From Beverwykella pulmonaria (Eukaryota; Ascomycota; Dothideomycetes; Pleosporales; Melanommataceae): a stretch of 64,000 nt of DNA. Shown piece by piece: positions 21,163-32,890 of the stretch. The stretch spans positions 4,023,546-4,087,545 of the forward strand of contig BCHH01000002.1 in the NCBI GenBank assembly GCA_001599595.1, in the 5' to 3' direction. The notes below the pieces were generated by a model. It did not search any database. It worked only from the letters and a program-made list of their open reading frames with translations, and had not been told where the DNA came from. The position numbers were made by a program, and so were the translations under genes. Each line of letters starts with the position of its first letter. The first letter of the stretch is position 1.

Positions 21163-23132
21163 TCAGCAAGCTTGCTCGCACATCTTTCCAAGTGCGTTTT
21201 CTAGATCGGTGAATAGGCTGAGGACGTGTCCGTCGGCGTATATTTTGATCGATTCGACATCTCGTCGTTCAATCCGGGCGGGGCTCTCTACCTTGACCGG
21301 GCTTCGCGGTGGTGTGCTTTCCGCAATCTCGCCGCGGCTGGCAGAAGGGTTCAGTACAAGAGCTGCAGCAACGTGTTCTAGCAGCTTTTGGCGAAGTCGC
21401 AATCGGCGGTTTTCAGCTTGCTCCAGCTTGAGAATAAACTCGTCGATGGAGACATCAAGCTCAGCCAAAGCTTCTTCCTGTTTGAGGAGGGATTCGCGAG
21501 AGAAGATGACCGTTTCGCCGCGCTTGAGGTAGGAGATCATGCGGCTATGTAGCTTCTGGCGGCCGGCTCGTAGAGACTTGTATGTCTTACGGAGGTAGTC
21601 GCAACGCTCGTCAAGTGCTCGGAGTTCCTTAAGATACGGTTAGCCCTGGCTACCTGGCAGTGTGACAAGTGAGTTTTGCTTACCCTAGACATGGAGGAGA
21701 CGTCCCGCTTGTGCAGCACCTCGAACTTCTCGGCTTGGTCAAAAGCCTGCTTGTGGAGTTGCTCTTTGTCTGCATCGTTCATGCGTCTGGATGCTTCAGG
21801 TACTCGCATACCAGTGGCGATCTTCCAAGTGTCTACTGGAATCTCTGGGGTGTTCGCCTCAGAGCATGTCCGACTCCTTTGTCTCTTGCTTGTCCTCCTC
21901 ACAGGTCTTCCACGGTCCATGACGGAAGTGTCTGACATATTCCTGTTGTGCGAGCCGGTGTATTGCATTGGATCCCGCTTCTCGACTTTCGGTGAGCCAC
22001 GGCGCTCAGATAGACTGGAAGGAGATGCGGCGCTGAAGGGGTTCGAAATAGCTGAGAGTGGTGTGGGGAATGGATTGGGAGAACGTCGAGTATCCATCGC
22101 ACTAAGGGGCGTGGTTCCTCCAGATGTGATTGAAGTGGTTGTGGTGAGCTGGGTCTTACTTGATTTTGAGGTGAGCCGCAGGGGTGCAGGGGAGCCTCTT
22201 CTGAACGGGATAGGAGAGCCTCTCCGTGATGCTGAAGGCGATTTCGGGGGTACCTCAGGTGGCATCTCCACTCCTTCTAGGATGCTGCTAGTATCAACTT
22301 TCAAGGCGGGCTTTACACCAGGGCTCAAAATGGGTGACAAGGGCTTTCCAAGAGGAGCCGAGGCTTCTGGTATGCTGACGGTGAAAGTGTCCATTGACTC
22401 TGGTAAATATGTCTGTTGCTGTGGTTGCATATATGTTGGTCCTGTAACACAGGCCATCAGAGCATCGCCGAAAGGACCAGCTCTCCAGCTTGTGCCCGGA
22501 GCACTGCTAGATCTCTCGTGGCCGAAAGCTTCTGTTGAAGCCTTCCGTAGAGGCGGTCTGCCTGGAATTGTGGCTATAGGACGTCAGTTCATGCGAAGAT
22601 CCAGTGAGTAGATGAGAACTTACGTGAATCGATCGCTGTCTCTTGGACGGTTGTCATTGTGCTTCCAAGCTCTGGCACACTGACCTTTCGTCGCCTGGAT
22701 AGTGAACCGCTACGTTGCCAGAATGGAACAGTCTCTTGAGATACGGCGGTGTCACTCAGAGAGGTAGGGGAGCGGCCCATGGACAGAGCAGTGAGCTTGT
22801 CCGAGGACAATTTGGGGGTCAGTCCCACTGGACTTTTCGAATTCGAGGACGGCACGGGCCACAACTGATACTTGGAGGAACTGGACTGCGAGTGCAATTG
22901 AAGGTTCACAAAGGAAAACGAGGGGCTCTTGTCCAATGGTCCGAGGGGCGAGAGGGTGTCTGTCTTTGCCTGGATGTTCCTCAGCGACTGGGATCGGCGG
23001 GGTAGATGGTAATTCATTTGGTTGAAGAAGTGTATTTCGGGCACTTACGAGAGGGTTGGAGGTCGTTTCCTGAGTTATATAAACGCTGCTCGATTCATCG
23101 GCCCGCCGCATGCAATTGGCAATGTGTGTCAT
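21163..23132 (-). CDS. Ser/Pro-rich coiled-coil protein, unknown function
   Basis: I do not recognise this family. Four exons, high to low: 23132-23049, 22987-22624, 22561-21684 and 21627-21163. GT-AG introns of 61, 62 and 56 nt give 596 aa. The first 28 residues form a compact segment (M-T-H-I-A-N-C-M-R-R-A-D-E), followed by S-L-R-N-I-Q-A-K. Residues from about 60 to 370 are Ser/Pro/Arg-rich and probably disordered, with repeated R-R-G-S-P motifs that look like phosphorylation sites. From about residue 385 to 540 the chain is strongly helical and charged (R-A-L-D-E-R-C-D-Y-L-R-K, then L-K-Q-E-E-A-L-A-E-L-D-V), consistent with a coiled coil spanning the last intron. No membrane segment or enzyme motif is seen. 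A cytoskeletal or polarity scaffold is only a guess. The start ATG at 23132 was chosen because it gives a conserved-looking N-terminus and a perfect GTAAGT splice. Confidence 0.8.
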
Positions 23133-26100
23133 GGCCGATGTTTGAAGTGACGGTGGCTCACGGTTGTGATTGCAAGGTTGATGAGACTCGGAAGACGGGC
23201 ATGTCAAACATGAGGGCGTTCCCTGCAGTAGTAGTGTTTTGGCAAAATGGCAGAGAGGGGGCTTTAAGTGTGGCTTTCTCAAACTTGTATTGCTACATGC
23301 GAGGACGAGGAGGCCCCTGCTGGGAGAAGGTACCAATAGTAGAGCGGCAGTCTAGGCTTTCGGGGGCGTACCCAAAGATTGACAGTCGGCCTTGGAGTGA
23401 AACATGAGCCTGACCTCCCATGTCTGGCGATTCGTGGGGAACCTGCATGGGCAGCAGGGGTGAGGTGCCGCGCTGCACGATGGTGCATCGAGCCCTGTCT
23501 ATAAATGGCCTTGCTATAGCAGAGCTTATACAGGCGAAGCGACGGGCGGCGCGCGCGTTTCTGGAGAGGTGCAGGTGAAGGGCTCGCCCACATGACGACG
23601 GCGTGCAGAGGAGGTGCTGCAGGCGCCAGGCCGCGCAGAAGCACGAACCGCAGGCGTCGCCCATTTTGGCCTCTTTGGATGCTCTGCAGTGCAGATGATG
23701 CGAACGGCTAGTCCTTACTCAAGCACAGATGGAGATGGACGACGGTTGGGCTAGCAGGCGGGAGAGGCATTTCGCACAGTGGCGCGATGCTGCTTTTGGC
23801 AGGAAAGCCGTCCACGGGGAGCGCGGCAGGGCGGCGGGACCATTAGTAACGCGACGAGATAGCAATTGGATAATGATTGCGTGCGGATGCCCGTTGAACG
23901 AGTTTGTGGCAACCTGAATTTTCCGCTCCGTTCGTGTCTTCACACGCCCGTGAGTCGTCGCAGCTGCTGTTCGCGGGCCCGTAGTGTCGCAGCTGAGCAC
24001 ACAAACCCACCACCGAGGCCGGAGCGGAGAGGGCGAGGGGCAAGTTGGCCATCGTCAGGGAGAGGTACTATGCCTGAGGAGGAGGTGGAGGAGGCCAATG
24101 GCGACGAAACAGCCCAAACAGAACACTGTCTGCGGCGGATGGGATCTGCCGCTGCCCAGGCCTGCCACGCGATATCTGCCTCTGATGCACGCCTCTGCCA
24201 ATCACTGCCCAAATGGACCGTGATGGGCAGCGGAAACGAAGGAGTGGTGGGCCACCCCTCTTCGGAGTGCCACTACAGACGTTTCTAGAGGGTAGCTCAG
24301 CGGCTTCTAGTGCGCGCTGCGAGACGACGAGTGTGCTGGAGGCGCTGATGGCGACCAGAAGCTGCTGCTCGTTCGGTCGCAGTGGATGCTATGAAGCCTG
24401 GTGCTGATGAGTTCTGCGGCCAGCCTCCCTCTTCGTCGACCAAAGTACAGTGCCTCATGTACCTCGTCGCCCTCAGGAACGGGGCGGCCCTGTCCCTGCA
24501 GTGAACGATTGAGGTGTGCGAAGGCACATGGTGCCAGGGCCTATATCAGCCAGTTTGGGATTAGAGTGGCTTGGCTCCCATCCCACCTGGGCAAGCCCTT
24601 CACCGTCTTTCCAACCTCCTCCGCTTCTCGTGAACCCACAAGCAATTCCCGACGCGGCCGAACTGCCGCCCTCATATAGCCTCTATAGCAATGGTTACTG
24701 ACAACTGCGTGGGAGGCGGCCCCGCGCTACTGCTACAACGAGCAAAGACTTCTCGTATCCACAGATAGCGCACATCGCCATCACATTCTCAAACAGCATT
24801 CCCAGCACGCGTGCTGCGGGACTAATTTAAAAACCTAAACCCTCCCGAAGCGATGTCTACTTGTCCCGAAATCGCTTGCCACGCCCACCCGGGCACGAAA
24901 CAAGACTTGGCCAAGCTTCCCCAAACCGCTCTGTCCTCAACGGCATCAAGGCCCCTCTGCCCGCCGCACCATGCCGCATTCTGTCTGCCCCTCTGTGCAT
25001 CAATTGCTCCCCGGCCTGCGTCTGCAGAGCCCACACGAGAACGACCCTGAACATCGACAGCAGGCGCAGCCAGAGCCTGCGTCTTCACCTTCAATAATAT
25101 ACAGCAACAGATCCCCTGCAGCACGCTCATCAACACCAATTTCGATCGCCTGCCACAGTGTGTCTTGCAAAAGGCGACAGGCATCGAACAAATGGACGTC
25201 GATGCCGAGCCAGTCGCAGATTGCTTGTTTGGTGGCTGTTAACTCCCGACCCGACTGAGGCTGCTCGGAGCAGAGTCAAAAAGCAAGCAAACCTAAACGG
25301 TGCGGCTGCAGACCTCAAGCTACACTCCACGCCTATTTTCTTCTCTAGTCAGGACCTCGCCTCCTGATCGCTAGTCCCTCCTCATTCTTTGCCTCCCACC
25401 TTCGGCACCCCCGCCGCCTCTATTCCCGATTGCGCATGCAAGTCATGCCTGGAGAGCACGCCAAGCACACTGTGATGACCACCATTAAATAGAGAGCCGC
25501 TGCAATTCATGCGTGGGAGATGCACGGACAGGCCACTGATTCACACAAAATCACAAATTTACAAACGAGGTACTCGAGCGTGGAACGGTACGTCAGCCGT
25601 CGTACTCCGTACCACCCTTCTTTTTCTCTCTTTTCGAACTCGTGTCATCCTGCATGCTCGAATCTCTGGGACCTGCATTGCTCGAATCTGACCGGCGGTG
25701 ATGTTCGCCAAAAGTAGACCGGTTGACTCGTCACAAAAAGCAACCGCAATCCATATCGAGATTTACCTGCATCACATTATCTCGCATGTGCGCCTCCATT
25801 ACTAGTTTTCTCTCTTTTCTCTAGAAATCAATCTCAGTAATGCTGGGGTACCTTAAATAACGGTGCCGGTGGACTGGAAACGTGACAAGCCATCTCGCAT
25901 TGCAGCATGAAACACCAGTCCACTCATTTTTGACCTCGATAATCCACACTCGACACCCGATCAGCAAACACTCGGCAAACCTGTCAGTCATCCTGTCCAG
26001 TGCATCCGCACAAGGGATGCCATTGATCAATCCTCTTCATCCTGGCCGTCATCAAGATTTTCCAGGGAGCTATCATCGCCTAGCGACAACTTACCCTACG

Positions 26101-28771
26101 CATCACTGTTACTTGAAATGCCTGGAGAGGACTATCACGAACTTGGCAGTCCAGGCACCCCAGCCTCATTATTACTGTCGCCACGGGCGGGGACATTCGC
26201 GTTGCTCGTTCCTCAAACACCCCTCTCGGAAGCAACGGGACAACCCGATGCAACCATGTCACAATCATACATCTCCGTAGCCAGAGCAGTGAAAAAGAAA
26301 TTGTAGGATCTATCGAGCGCATCGATAGAATATGGCTCTTTTTCCGTGCGCTTGACCATCGCTTAGATCTTTGTTGGCGAGCAGAGGGGAAGTTGTGGTT
26401 CACTGCTTCCTGGACATCGAGGTGGCCTGGGATGTCGATTTCGCACCCTGTCACTTCAAGGTCAACCCTGGAAACTCGACGGCTCGATTGAAACGTTAAA
26501 CGAAACCTCTATCGAAACTTCAAGGTGGCGTCCTTTCATCCTGCAATACTCACATCCTTGAGTTGAGCAATATTCAACCTCGAGTTTGAAGCAGTGACAG
26601 GTCGCGCTGTGCGCAGATATCGCTACAAATATCAATGCCCGATTTGGAAATCAGCCAACTTCTCACTGACATATTTTCGAAACCTCAGATTCCTCCAAAA
26701 TCATCGCTCTTCATGACTGCATTTTGCTGACAACAAAATATAGAACTTTGGATTCTCGACGATGCAATTCTCTGAGATGTTGTCAAACAATACGAATCCG
26801 TCTGACCTGCATCCACATAACCGCCAGGATTGCTCCCAGATCCACTCTTCCTGATGTTCATCGGCTCTTATTCGCAGTCCGCCTTTCTAAAACCAGAATA
26901 TTGTATGCAGGAATGAGGCTACTCCTGCTGCAATTCCTGGGTCGTTCGAGAACATTCAACCTCTATCCATGGACAACGAGCATCATCTATATACACCGCA
27001 GCGGCACATCTTCTTCCGAACATTCCAATATCCAGGCCGCGAATCCATTTGCCAGTCTAGCCGCATTCACCCCGCAACACCAAAGCAATGCATGTCCAGC
27101 GCAGCTTTCAAGCGTCGTTGCTGCCACGTACTGCATGTTAACACCTACAAGGTAATAAGTTCAGGCCTTTGCATCGTGCCTCCTAGTGCATAATGAAGAA
27201 TAAAGCCGGGTGAAGCTAAATTATTCGCTGTACGTGTGCTGGGGCAAAGTCGTTGAAGATGGGCTCTCGTTGGTAAGTGGTAACCTGCAGTCATCGGTCA
27301 GTCTCAGACAGGGGAGTGAGCGGCCCGTTGTCAGAACCTACCACGCATCGCCAACGTGGTCATCCTCCGCTCGTTTCTTTCCGCGCCGCAATCCTCCTTC
27401 CGGACTTTGGCTTCCTACCTGTTTGGCCTGACGTCTCGTCGTCGTCTGATATTGAGTAGGCGTCATCGGGTCACTGCTATAAACGTCGCTGATTCGCCAA
27501 ACATGCTACAAATATTACCCGATTCGCAAGGTATGTTGCCTGTCATTCTCTCGGAATATCATACCTGTGGAAGGATGTCGGTATACCAGATTTAGGTTCC
27601 CGTGATCTGATACCAACTCCTCCATATTTCCCACGGGCAGCGCAATATTTTCAGTACACTCCCTACCCCAGACCCAAATCTGGCTACGATACAAAATCGT
27701 TGATTCTGCCCTACGCGGCCCCTCCGTATGCACCAGGCGGCATCGTGCCCCCCCTGCGATGCTCCGTCGTAGGTAACGACATGCGGTGTAACGACATGCA
27801 ACAGCATGCCACTGAAGTTGGCATCTCCGTTCCGTTATCGATACGCACTCCTGTCCCGCAGCGTCTACGTTCGAATGAGAGACCCGCGGCTAATTATACA
27901 CAAATCTCCAACTCTGGTCGCCATATGCACTCCAGGTGAAGACCCGGTACCGGGTCCCCTCGACTTCGCTTTCGGACTCACTTTCACTCATCATAGACCG
28001 GATTGAACCACGCCGCAAAGGCAATTAATACGGATCTCCAGCTTGCGTCTTGCGTCTAACTAACACGGACCCTTCAGCGCCGGAGAATATTAAGCGGTGT
28101 AGTACAGACACGGGATTGCGTTATTCTGTACACATGCTGGCAGTAATTCTGCCTGTATGGTCATGCAGAAGAGTCCGTCGCTGTGGATGGTGGAGGCGAG
28201 TTCAAGTTCCCCGCAAAGATTTTCATAATGGGACAACGGATATATTGGTAACTGCTTTTTCATGTATATCATGCGGTTATATAAGTCTGAATGCAGGATG
28301 CTTGGACGGATACGAGGCGTCTCGACCAAGTATCTGGTTGAAAAGTGTTAACTTCCCCGCATATACCTGCGGCTGCAGTGCCTAAATGAGTCGTGTATAA
28401 TGTATATTCCGGATGGGATATATGGGGCATGGAGGGTTGTTTTGAGCCACCCGACCAGTATTCTGGTCAAAGATGTGGGGAAACGAGCATGTGCTTCATG
28501 GCGGGTATTTTAGATTCATGCAGTATACCGTGTGACTGGATGGATGTTTGAAGAGTTGGGAGTGCCACACGACCAAGTTTCTGGTCGGAAGCTCGTCTTC
28601 CCGGTAGGAAATGCGGGGCAGACATGCAGAACGCCTGTTATTCCCAATGTATATATACATAATCGGTACAGTAGTCCAACCATGGCTCTACTTATGATAC
28701 AATTATTGCAATTATCAGGCCAACCAGAGGACGTCTCCTGCCAAGCTTTTTTTTTTCTCTTTTCCTCCCTT
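23133..28771. other. 5.6-kb gap without supportable genes
   Basis: Many short open frames occur on both strands, but none has a domain, good codon pattern or consistent splicing. A 62-codon ATG frame at 26118-26306 and a 65-codon one at 24853-25050 are the most protein-like, and I do not call them. Three palindromic motifs about 120 bp apart lie at 28323-28587. A non-coding RNA or lineage-specific genes could be present but are not visible. Confidence 0.45.
28323..28587. repeat. Three imperfect CGACCA-n6-TGGTCG palindromes
   Basis: Eighteen-base imperfect palindromes lie at 28323-28340, 28452-28469 and 28570-28587. The variable centre keeps a TCTGG-type right half. Flanks of the second and third copies are also related (ggatggatat..., ttgggagtgccac / ttttgagccac), so these are degenerate units about 118-129 bp long. 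They could be operator-like sites or a worn tandem repeat. Confidence 0.55.
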
Positions 28772-30481
28772 CTACCGCAACTCGACCCCGAGCTTCTGCA
28801 CCAGCTGCTGGCGGAACTTCGCATGCAGCTCGTTCATCTCACGGTTGGTCAGGGTCCTATCCAAGGCGCGGTAATTGGCGCGATAGCACAAGCTCCTCCG
28901 CCCCGTCTTCGGATGCACGAATTCATCCACGAGTCTGACGTCCTCGACTACATCCCCGCCGACCTCCCTCGCGATTTCCATAACGTCGTTTTCGTGGAAA
29001 GCCGTATTTGCATTTTGGCTATGCCCTCCGGCCGCGCTAGACGATGTCGGCAGCCAGAAACTCACATCCTTGACACAGGCGGGGTATTTAGAGAAGGGGA
29101 CGAAGCGCTGGATTGGGCGGCCGGCGCTGAATTGGGACAAGAAACGCAAGTCGGTACTCCAGAAAAGGCGAATGTCAGGGATAGAATAGAGCAGCATGGC
29201 GATCCGCTCTAGGCCCACGCCAAAGGCCCATCCAAGCCGATTGGGCACACCTGAGTTGTTTAAAAGGTCTTGTTTAACAATGCCGCAGCCTAGTACTTCC
29301 AGCCAGTCGCCCTGCCATTCGACTTCGAGCTCCCAAGACGGCGAAGTGAAGGGGAAGTAGGCTTCAACCCAACGCACTTTCAGGGGCTCTTCCTCTGCTG
29401 CAGTCGTTGACGAGTGGGTTCCCCCTGTTGATGCTGCTGCTGCTGCTGCGGCAGTTCGGGCAGCACTGAAGATGGCGACTACCACGTCCTCCAGGCTCCG
29501 CTTCAGATGCGCAGCAATAGCCTCGACCTCGTCGGCAGAATGGGAGTCTTGCAGCGGGTTGCGCTCAGGATGGATAGTTGGATTTGGGTCCTCGACTTTG
29601 ATGGAATGAGTCGGGATTTTAGCAACGTCGTCCCATACTATTTCCGCCAATGTTTTCCCCTGCTCCAATGCAGTTCTATCCCACGTGCGCGCCCCCTCCA
29701 TTTGATGAAAGACGGGGTAATGGCTGCGATCAATTGCATCGCGGCGATAGACGTCGGCGCTGATAAGCCACCCCTCACTCTGGTTGTCGCGAAACGTGTC
29801 AGCCTGGTGGGCAGATGTGTGGGTGCGGAGCACAGTCTCCTTATTCAGATAGTATGTATCGGTCCGACTCCGGCCAATATGGTCTGGCGGGAAGCCCAGG
29901 GAGTCGAAGTTTTGGGACACACTGACTACGGGGAAGTGCTCATTGTGGTAGGTGAAGCGCGGGAAGCGGGATTCGATTAGCTGCCGTGTGATGGAGATGG
30001 GGTGGTCGGGTTGTAAGTGAAGGCGCCGTGGGATCGCGGAGAGGATGGTAGACGGTGTGTTCATCCACTCGTCGGTTTTATACGTTCTTTTTTCGATTAC
30101 AATGTCTTTGGATATGGCAGGGCCTAGTTACTCCTTAAATACTGGAATTGGCAGCCGATAGGGCAATTGATGATCATGGTGGAAATGGTTTCGACAGATT
30201 CAAATAGGACGTTCAGGAGAAACCGATGGGTCTGAATGGAAGTATTGAAAAGGGAATTTCAGAAAAGAAAGAAAGAAAAATCAAAAAAGAAGAGAATACC
30301 CAATGAGTAACGAACAGAAGTGCAGAATAACAAGGTAACATCATGTGACAATCGTACCTGATGAGATATATCGAATTGCACATGGCCATTGCCATGGGGC
30401 AGGAGACAGCCTTGGTATCCGTAGCGGCGAAGGTCGACAAAGTTGACGGCATACCGCCGTTGGTATCCTATGTATCCGCAT
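28772..30481 (-). CDS. MSF1: Mitochondrial phenylalanyl-tRNA synthetase
   Basis: Charges mitochondrial tRNA-Phe; monomeric class II synthetase of the matrix. Exons, high to low: 30481-30358 and 30123-28772, joined by a 234-nt GT-AG intron, give 491 aa. The first exon supplies an Arg-rich, acid-free N-terminus (M-R-I-H-R-I-P-T-A-V-C-R) typical of a matrix-targeting presequence. The second continues K-T-D-E-W, then N-T-P-S-T-I-L and R-R-L-H-L-Q-P-D-H-P-I. Class II motif 2 is visible at V-F-H-Q-M-E-G and motif 3 at G-V-G-L-E-R-I-A-M. The C-terminus has the ferredoxin-fold anticodon-binding domain starting near K-Y-P-A-C-V-K-D. An Ala-rich stretch (about residues 243-260) is an insertion. An ATG at 30064 would also open the long frame, but it loses the conserved segment before it. 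It lies head to head with the dicarboxylate carrier gene. Confidence 0.95.
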
Positions 30482-30710
30482 CTTCACGGTGCAGCTGTGG
30501 TGGTGTTGAGGTTTCGAGAAACTCGTGTACCACAGAAAGCGGCTGCTGCACGCGATGCCAAGCTCGTCAAAATTCCTAGCCCCGAAACTCGATTTGCCAA
30601 TGACGTTGACGGCTTACACTTCGCACAGCAAACTTTCACACCAATCTTCCACCTCTCCCGCTCACACTCCAGTTGCGGCGCCCTATCGGACGGACAATGC
30701 AACTACTAAA

Positions 30711-31801
30711 ATGACTGCCCTCTCGAAACAGGTGAGCGCCACCGAATTGAAGAAGAGCGCCGATGTGAAGAAATCCCCCGTCCATTATCCATTCTGGTTT
30801 GGTGGAAGCGCAAGTTGTTTTGCGGCTTGTTTCACGCATCCTCTTGATCTAGGTAATCCACAACTGCCCAATTGACTTTTCTGGGTGTTTGCTGATATTC
30901 GCTGCAGTCAAGGTATACTCGACAATCTCTTATGGCAGCGAATGCGCGCTTATGAACCTAGGTCAGACTACAAACACAGGGCGAACATGGCGTACGGCGG
31001 AACATGTTGCAGATGTTCGGGCATGTCGCGAAGACTGATGGAATCAAAGGGCTATACCGCGGCGTAAGACACTCCAGGTCCAGCCCACCACGCATGTGTG
31101 AACCCAAGCGCTGACGAAATCCACAGCTCTCCGCCGCGCAGCTCCGACAGCTAACCTACAGCATGACGCGCTTCGGCGTCTACGAAGAGCTCAAAGACAA
31201 GCTCACCACAGCAGACTCGAAACCTTCTTTCCCGACCCTCGTGGCCATGGCCTCCATATCTGGATTCCTCGGCGGTGTGGCGGGAAACCCAGGAGACATC
31301 CTCAATGTGCGCATGCAGCACGACTCGGCGCTCCCGCTCGAAAAGCGGCGCAACTACAAGAATGCCGTACATGGGCTCATCCGCATGGCGCGTGAAGAGG
31401 GAATAGGTTCTTTGTGGCGTGGCGTGTGGCCCAACTCGTCTCGGGCTGTTCTGATGACGGTGGGTCAGCTCGCTACCTACGATGGGTTCAAGAAGGTTCT
31501 CCTCGATCACACGTCGCTCCAGGACAACCTTGCTACCCATTTCACGGCCTCGTTTCTCGCAGGATTCGTGGCTACGACGATATGCTCGCCAGTGGACGTT
31601 ATAAAGACGAGGATAATGAGCTCCCACGATGAGAAGGGTGTGGTCCACATAGTCACAAACATATTCCGCGCCGAAGGCTTCAGGTGGATGTTCAAAGGAT
31701 GGGTACCAAGTTTCATTCGAGTTGGGCCTCACACGATTCTCACCTTCCTCTTTCTGGAGCAGCACAAGAAGCTGTATCGCAAGCTCAAGGGTGACGAGTA
31801 G
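30711..31801 (+). CDS. DIC1: Mitochondrial dicarboxylate carrier
   Basis: Inner-membrane carrier exchanging malate or succinate for phosphate or other dicarboxylates. Exons 30711-30852, 30908-30912, 30962-31063 and 31127-31801 give 307 aa. All introns are GT-AG (55, 49 and 63 nt). The three carrier signatures are P-L-D-L-V-K-V-R-L-Q, N-P-G-D-I-L-N-V-R-M-Q and S-P-V-D-V-I-K-T-R-I-M, one per tandem repeat. The L-Q-T-Q-G-E-H-G segment after the first signature and the Y-S-M-T-R-F-G-V-Y-E-E motif point to the DIC subfamily. The second exon is only five bases; without it the Val-Lys of the first signature is lost. The start codon is 229 bp from that of the divergent PheRS gene, so the two probably share a promoter. 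Confidence 0.95.
30908..30912 (+). other. 5-nt microexon of the carrier gene
   Basis: The bases TCAAG complete the codon for Val and supply Lys of the conserved P-x-D-x-x-K-x-R signature. They are flanked by a gctgcag acceptor and a gtatac donor. The next acceptor (cctag at 30957-30961) resumes with V-R-L-Q-T-Q. Any splice that skips these bases either breaks phase or removes the invariant Lys. Confidence 0.8.
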
Positions 31802-32178
31802 CACGGTTCAGTCGGTTCATTTATATATATCCTTGTATTGCATAAGACATGGTCTGCACATGAGGGCGTTCCTGTGGTCTGGCATTCTGGGTCGTACATA
31901 GATTTCTCACTTCTACATGCGTACTTAGATTTAGACTATTTCCTTATGTTTCTACTCCTCGTATGTTTCAACCACGGTTGAGCATGGCACGACAGAGTCC
32001 AGTTATTTCCCAGTCTCTTTAACCAATGAAACAACGTTTGGCATCTGCCTTTCGCCCCTCACCTCTCTCTTGAATCGCGATACTCTCTTCTCCGCAGAGG
32101 TGCGCATTTCTCCCACTGATATGAATATCGCTAACTTGTGTCCGGTCCATTCAAGGACCATATCTCTCTACCACGACC
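31802..32178. other. Convergent 3' intergenic region
   Basis: Lies between the ends of the carrier gene (plus) and the cyclophilin gene (minus). It should hold both poly(A) sites. Nothing else is seen. Confidence 0.5.
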
Positions 32179-32717
32179 TCACACCACATTTTCCTTCTCT
32201 ACAACATACGCCCTCACAATCCCCACCTCCTCGACCGGCCTATCCTCCTTGTCCGTCTTTACCAACCCCAACTTCTTCACAACTTGCATCCCTCCTTTCA
32301 CTCTCCCGAAAATCGTATGTTTCCCATCCAACCACGGGGTCGGCGCCAGTGTAATGAAAAACTGACTCCCGTTTGTGTTCGGGCCAGAATTCGCCATACT
32401 CAGAATGCCTGCGCCGGTGTGTTTTAGGGTGGGGGAGATCTCGTCTTCGAATTTCTCGCCGTAGATGGATGATCCGCCGCGGCCGGTGCCGGTGGGGTCG
32501 CCGCCTTGGATCATAAAGTTGGGGATTATGCGGTGGAAGATGAGCCCGTTGAAGTAGTTGCGCGATGCCAGCGTGGAGAAATTGCGGCAGGTCTTGGGCG
32601 CGAGGTCTGCATAGAGTTCAACGGTTATTGTGCCCTGGGGTGTTTGGTTAGAGATTTGTTTAAAGGGGAGGGAATGAGGATTACCAATGTCGTCTCCAGT
32701 GCGACTTCGGTAGCCAT
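32179..32717 (-). CDS. cyp1: Peptidyl-prolyl cis-trans isomerase, PPIL1/Cyp1-type cyclophilin
   Basis: Cyclophilin that isomerises Xaa-Pro bonds; PPIL1-type members associate with the spliceosome. Exons, high to low: 32717-32685 and 32634-32179, with a 50-nt GT-AG intron, give 162 aa, the usual PPIL1 length. The chain starts [14 protein letters not shown] and has the catalytic [20 protein letters not shown], then N-G-S-Q-F-F-I-T and [11 protein letters not shown]. The active-site Arg (F-H-R), Gln (M-I-Q), Phe and Trp of the cyclophilin fold are present. There is no signal or transit peptide, so it is nuclear or cytosolic. It lies head to head with the ASC-1 homologue, 173 bp between start codons. 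It ends near the 3' end of the carrier gene. Confidence 0.95.
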
Positions 32718-32890
32718 GGTGGGCGGATGTGAAGTTCAATGGTGGGAATTGCAAGACAGGTTGCGTTGGAGCTTGACCCCACCAAAATTTAGTATACGCC
32801 ACACTGGTGCGCCACACCTATAACTTAGCCCACGATGACTACTGTGTCTCCGACCTCGTCTTCCACCACGATCTTACCCCAATATTCGGT

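Noticed and set aside
21676..22611. 311-codon plus-strand ORF
   Set aside because: Antisense to the third exon of the coiled-coil gene, arising from its Ser/Arg-rich codon composition.
30062..30064. ATG 30064 as PheRS start
   Set aside because: It would drop the conserved K-T-D-E-W segment and the presequence that the spliced first exon supplies.
30213..30452. 79-codon minus-strand ORF with M-A-M-A-M, as alternative first exon of PheRS
   Set aside because: Its phase at the donor does not match the second exon; the ATG at 30481 in the other frame does and gives a proper presequence.
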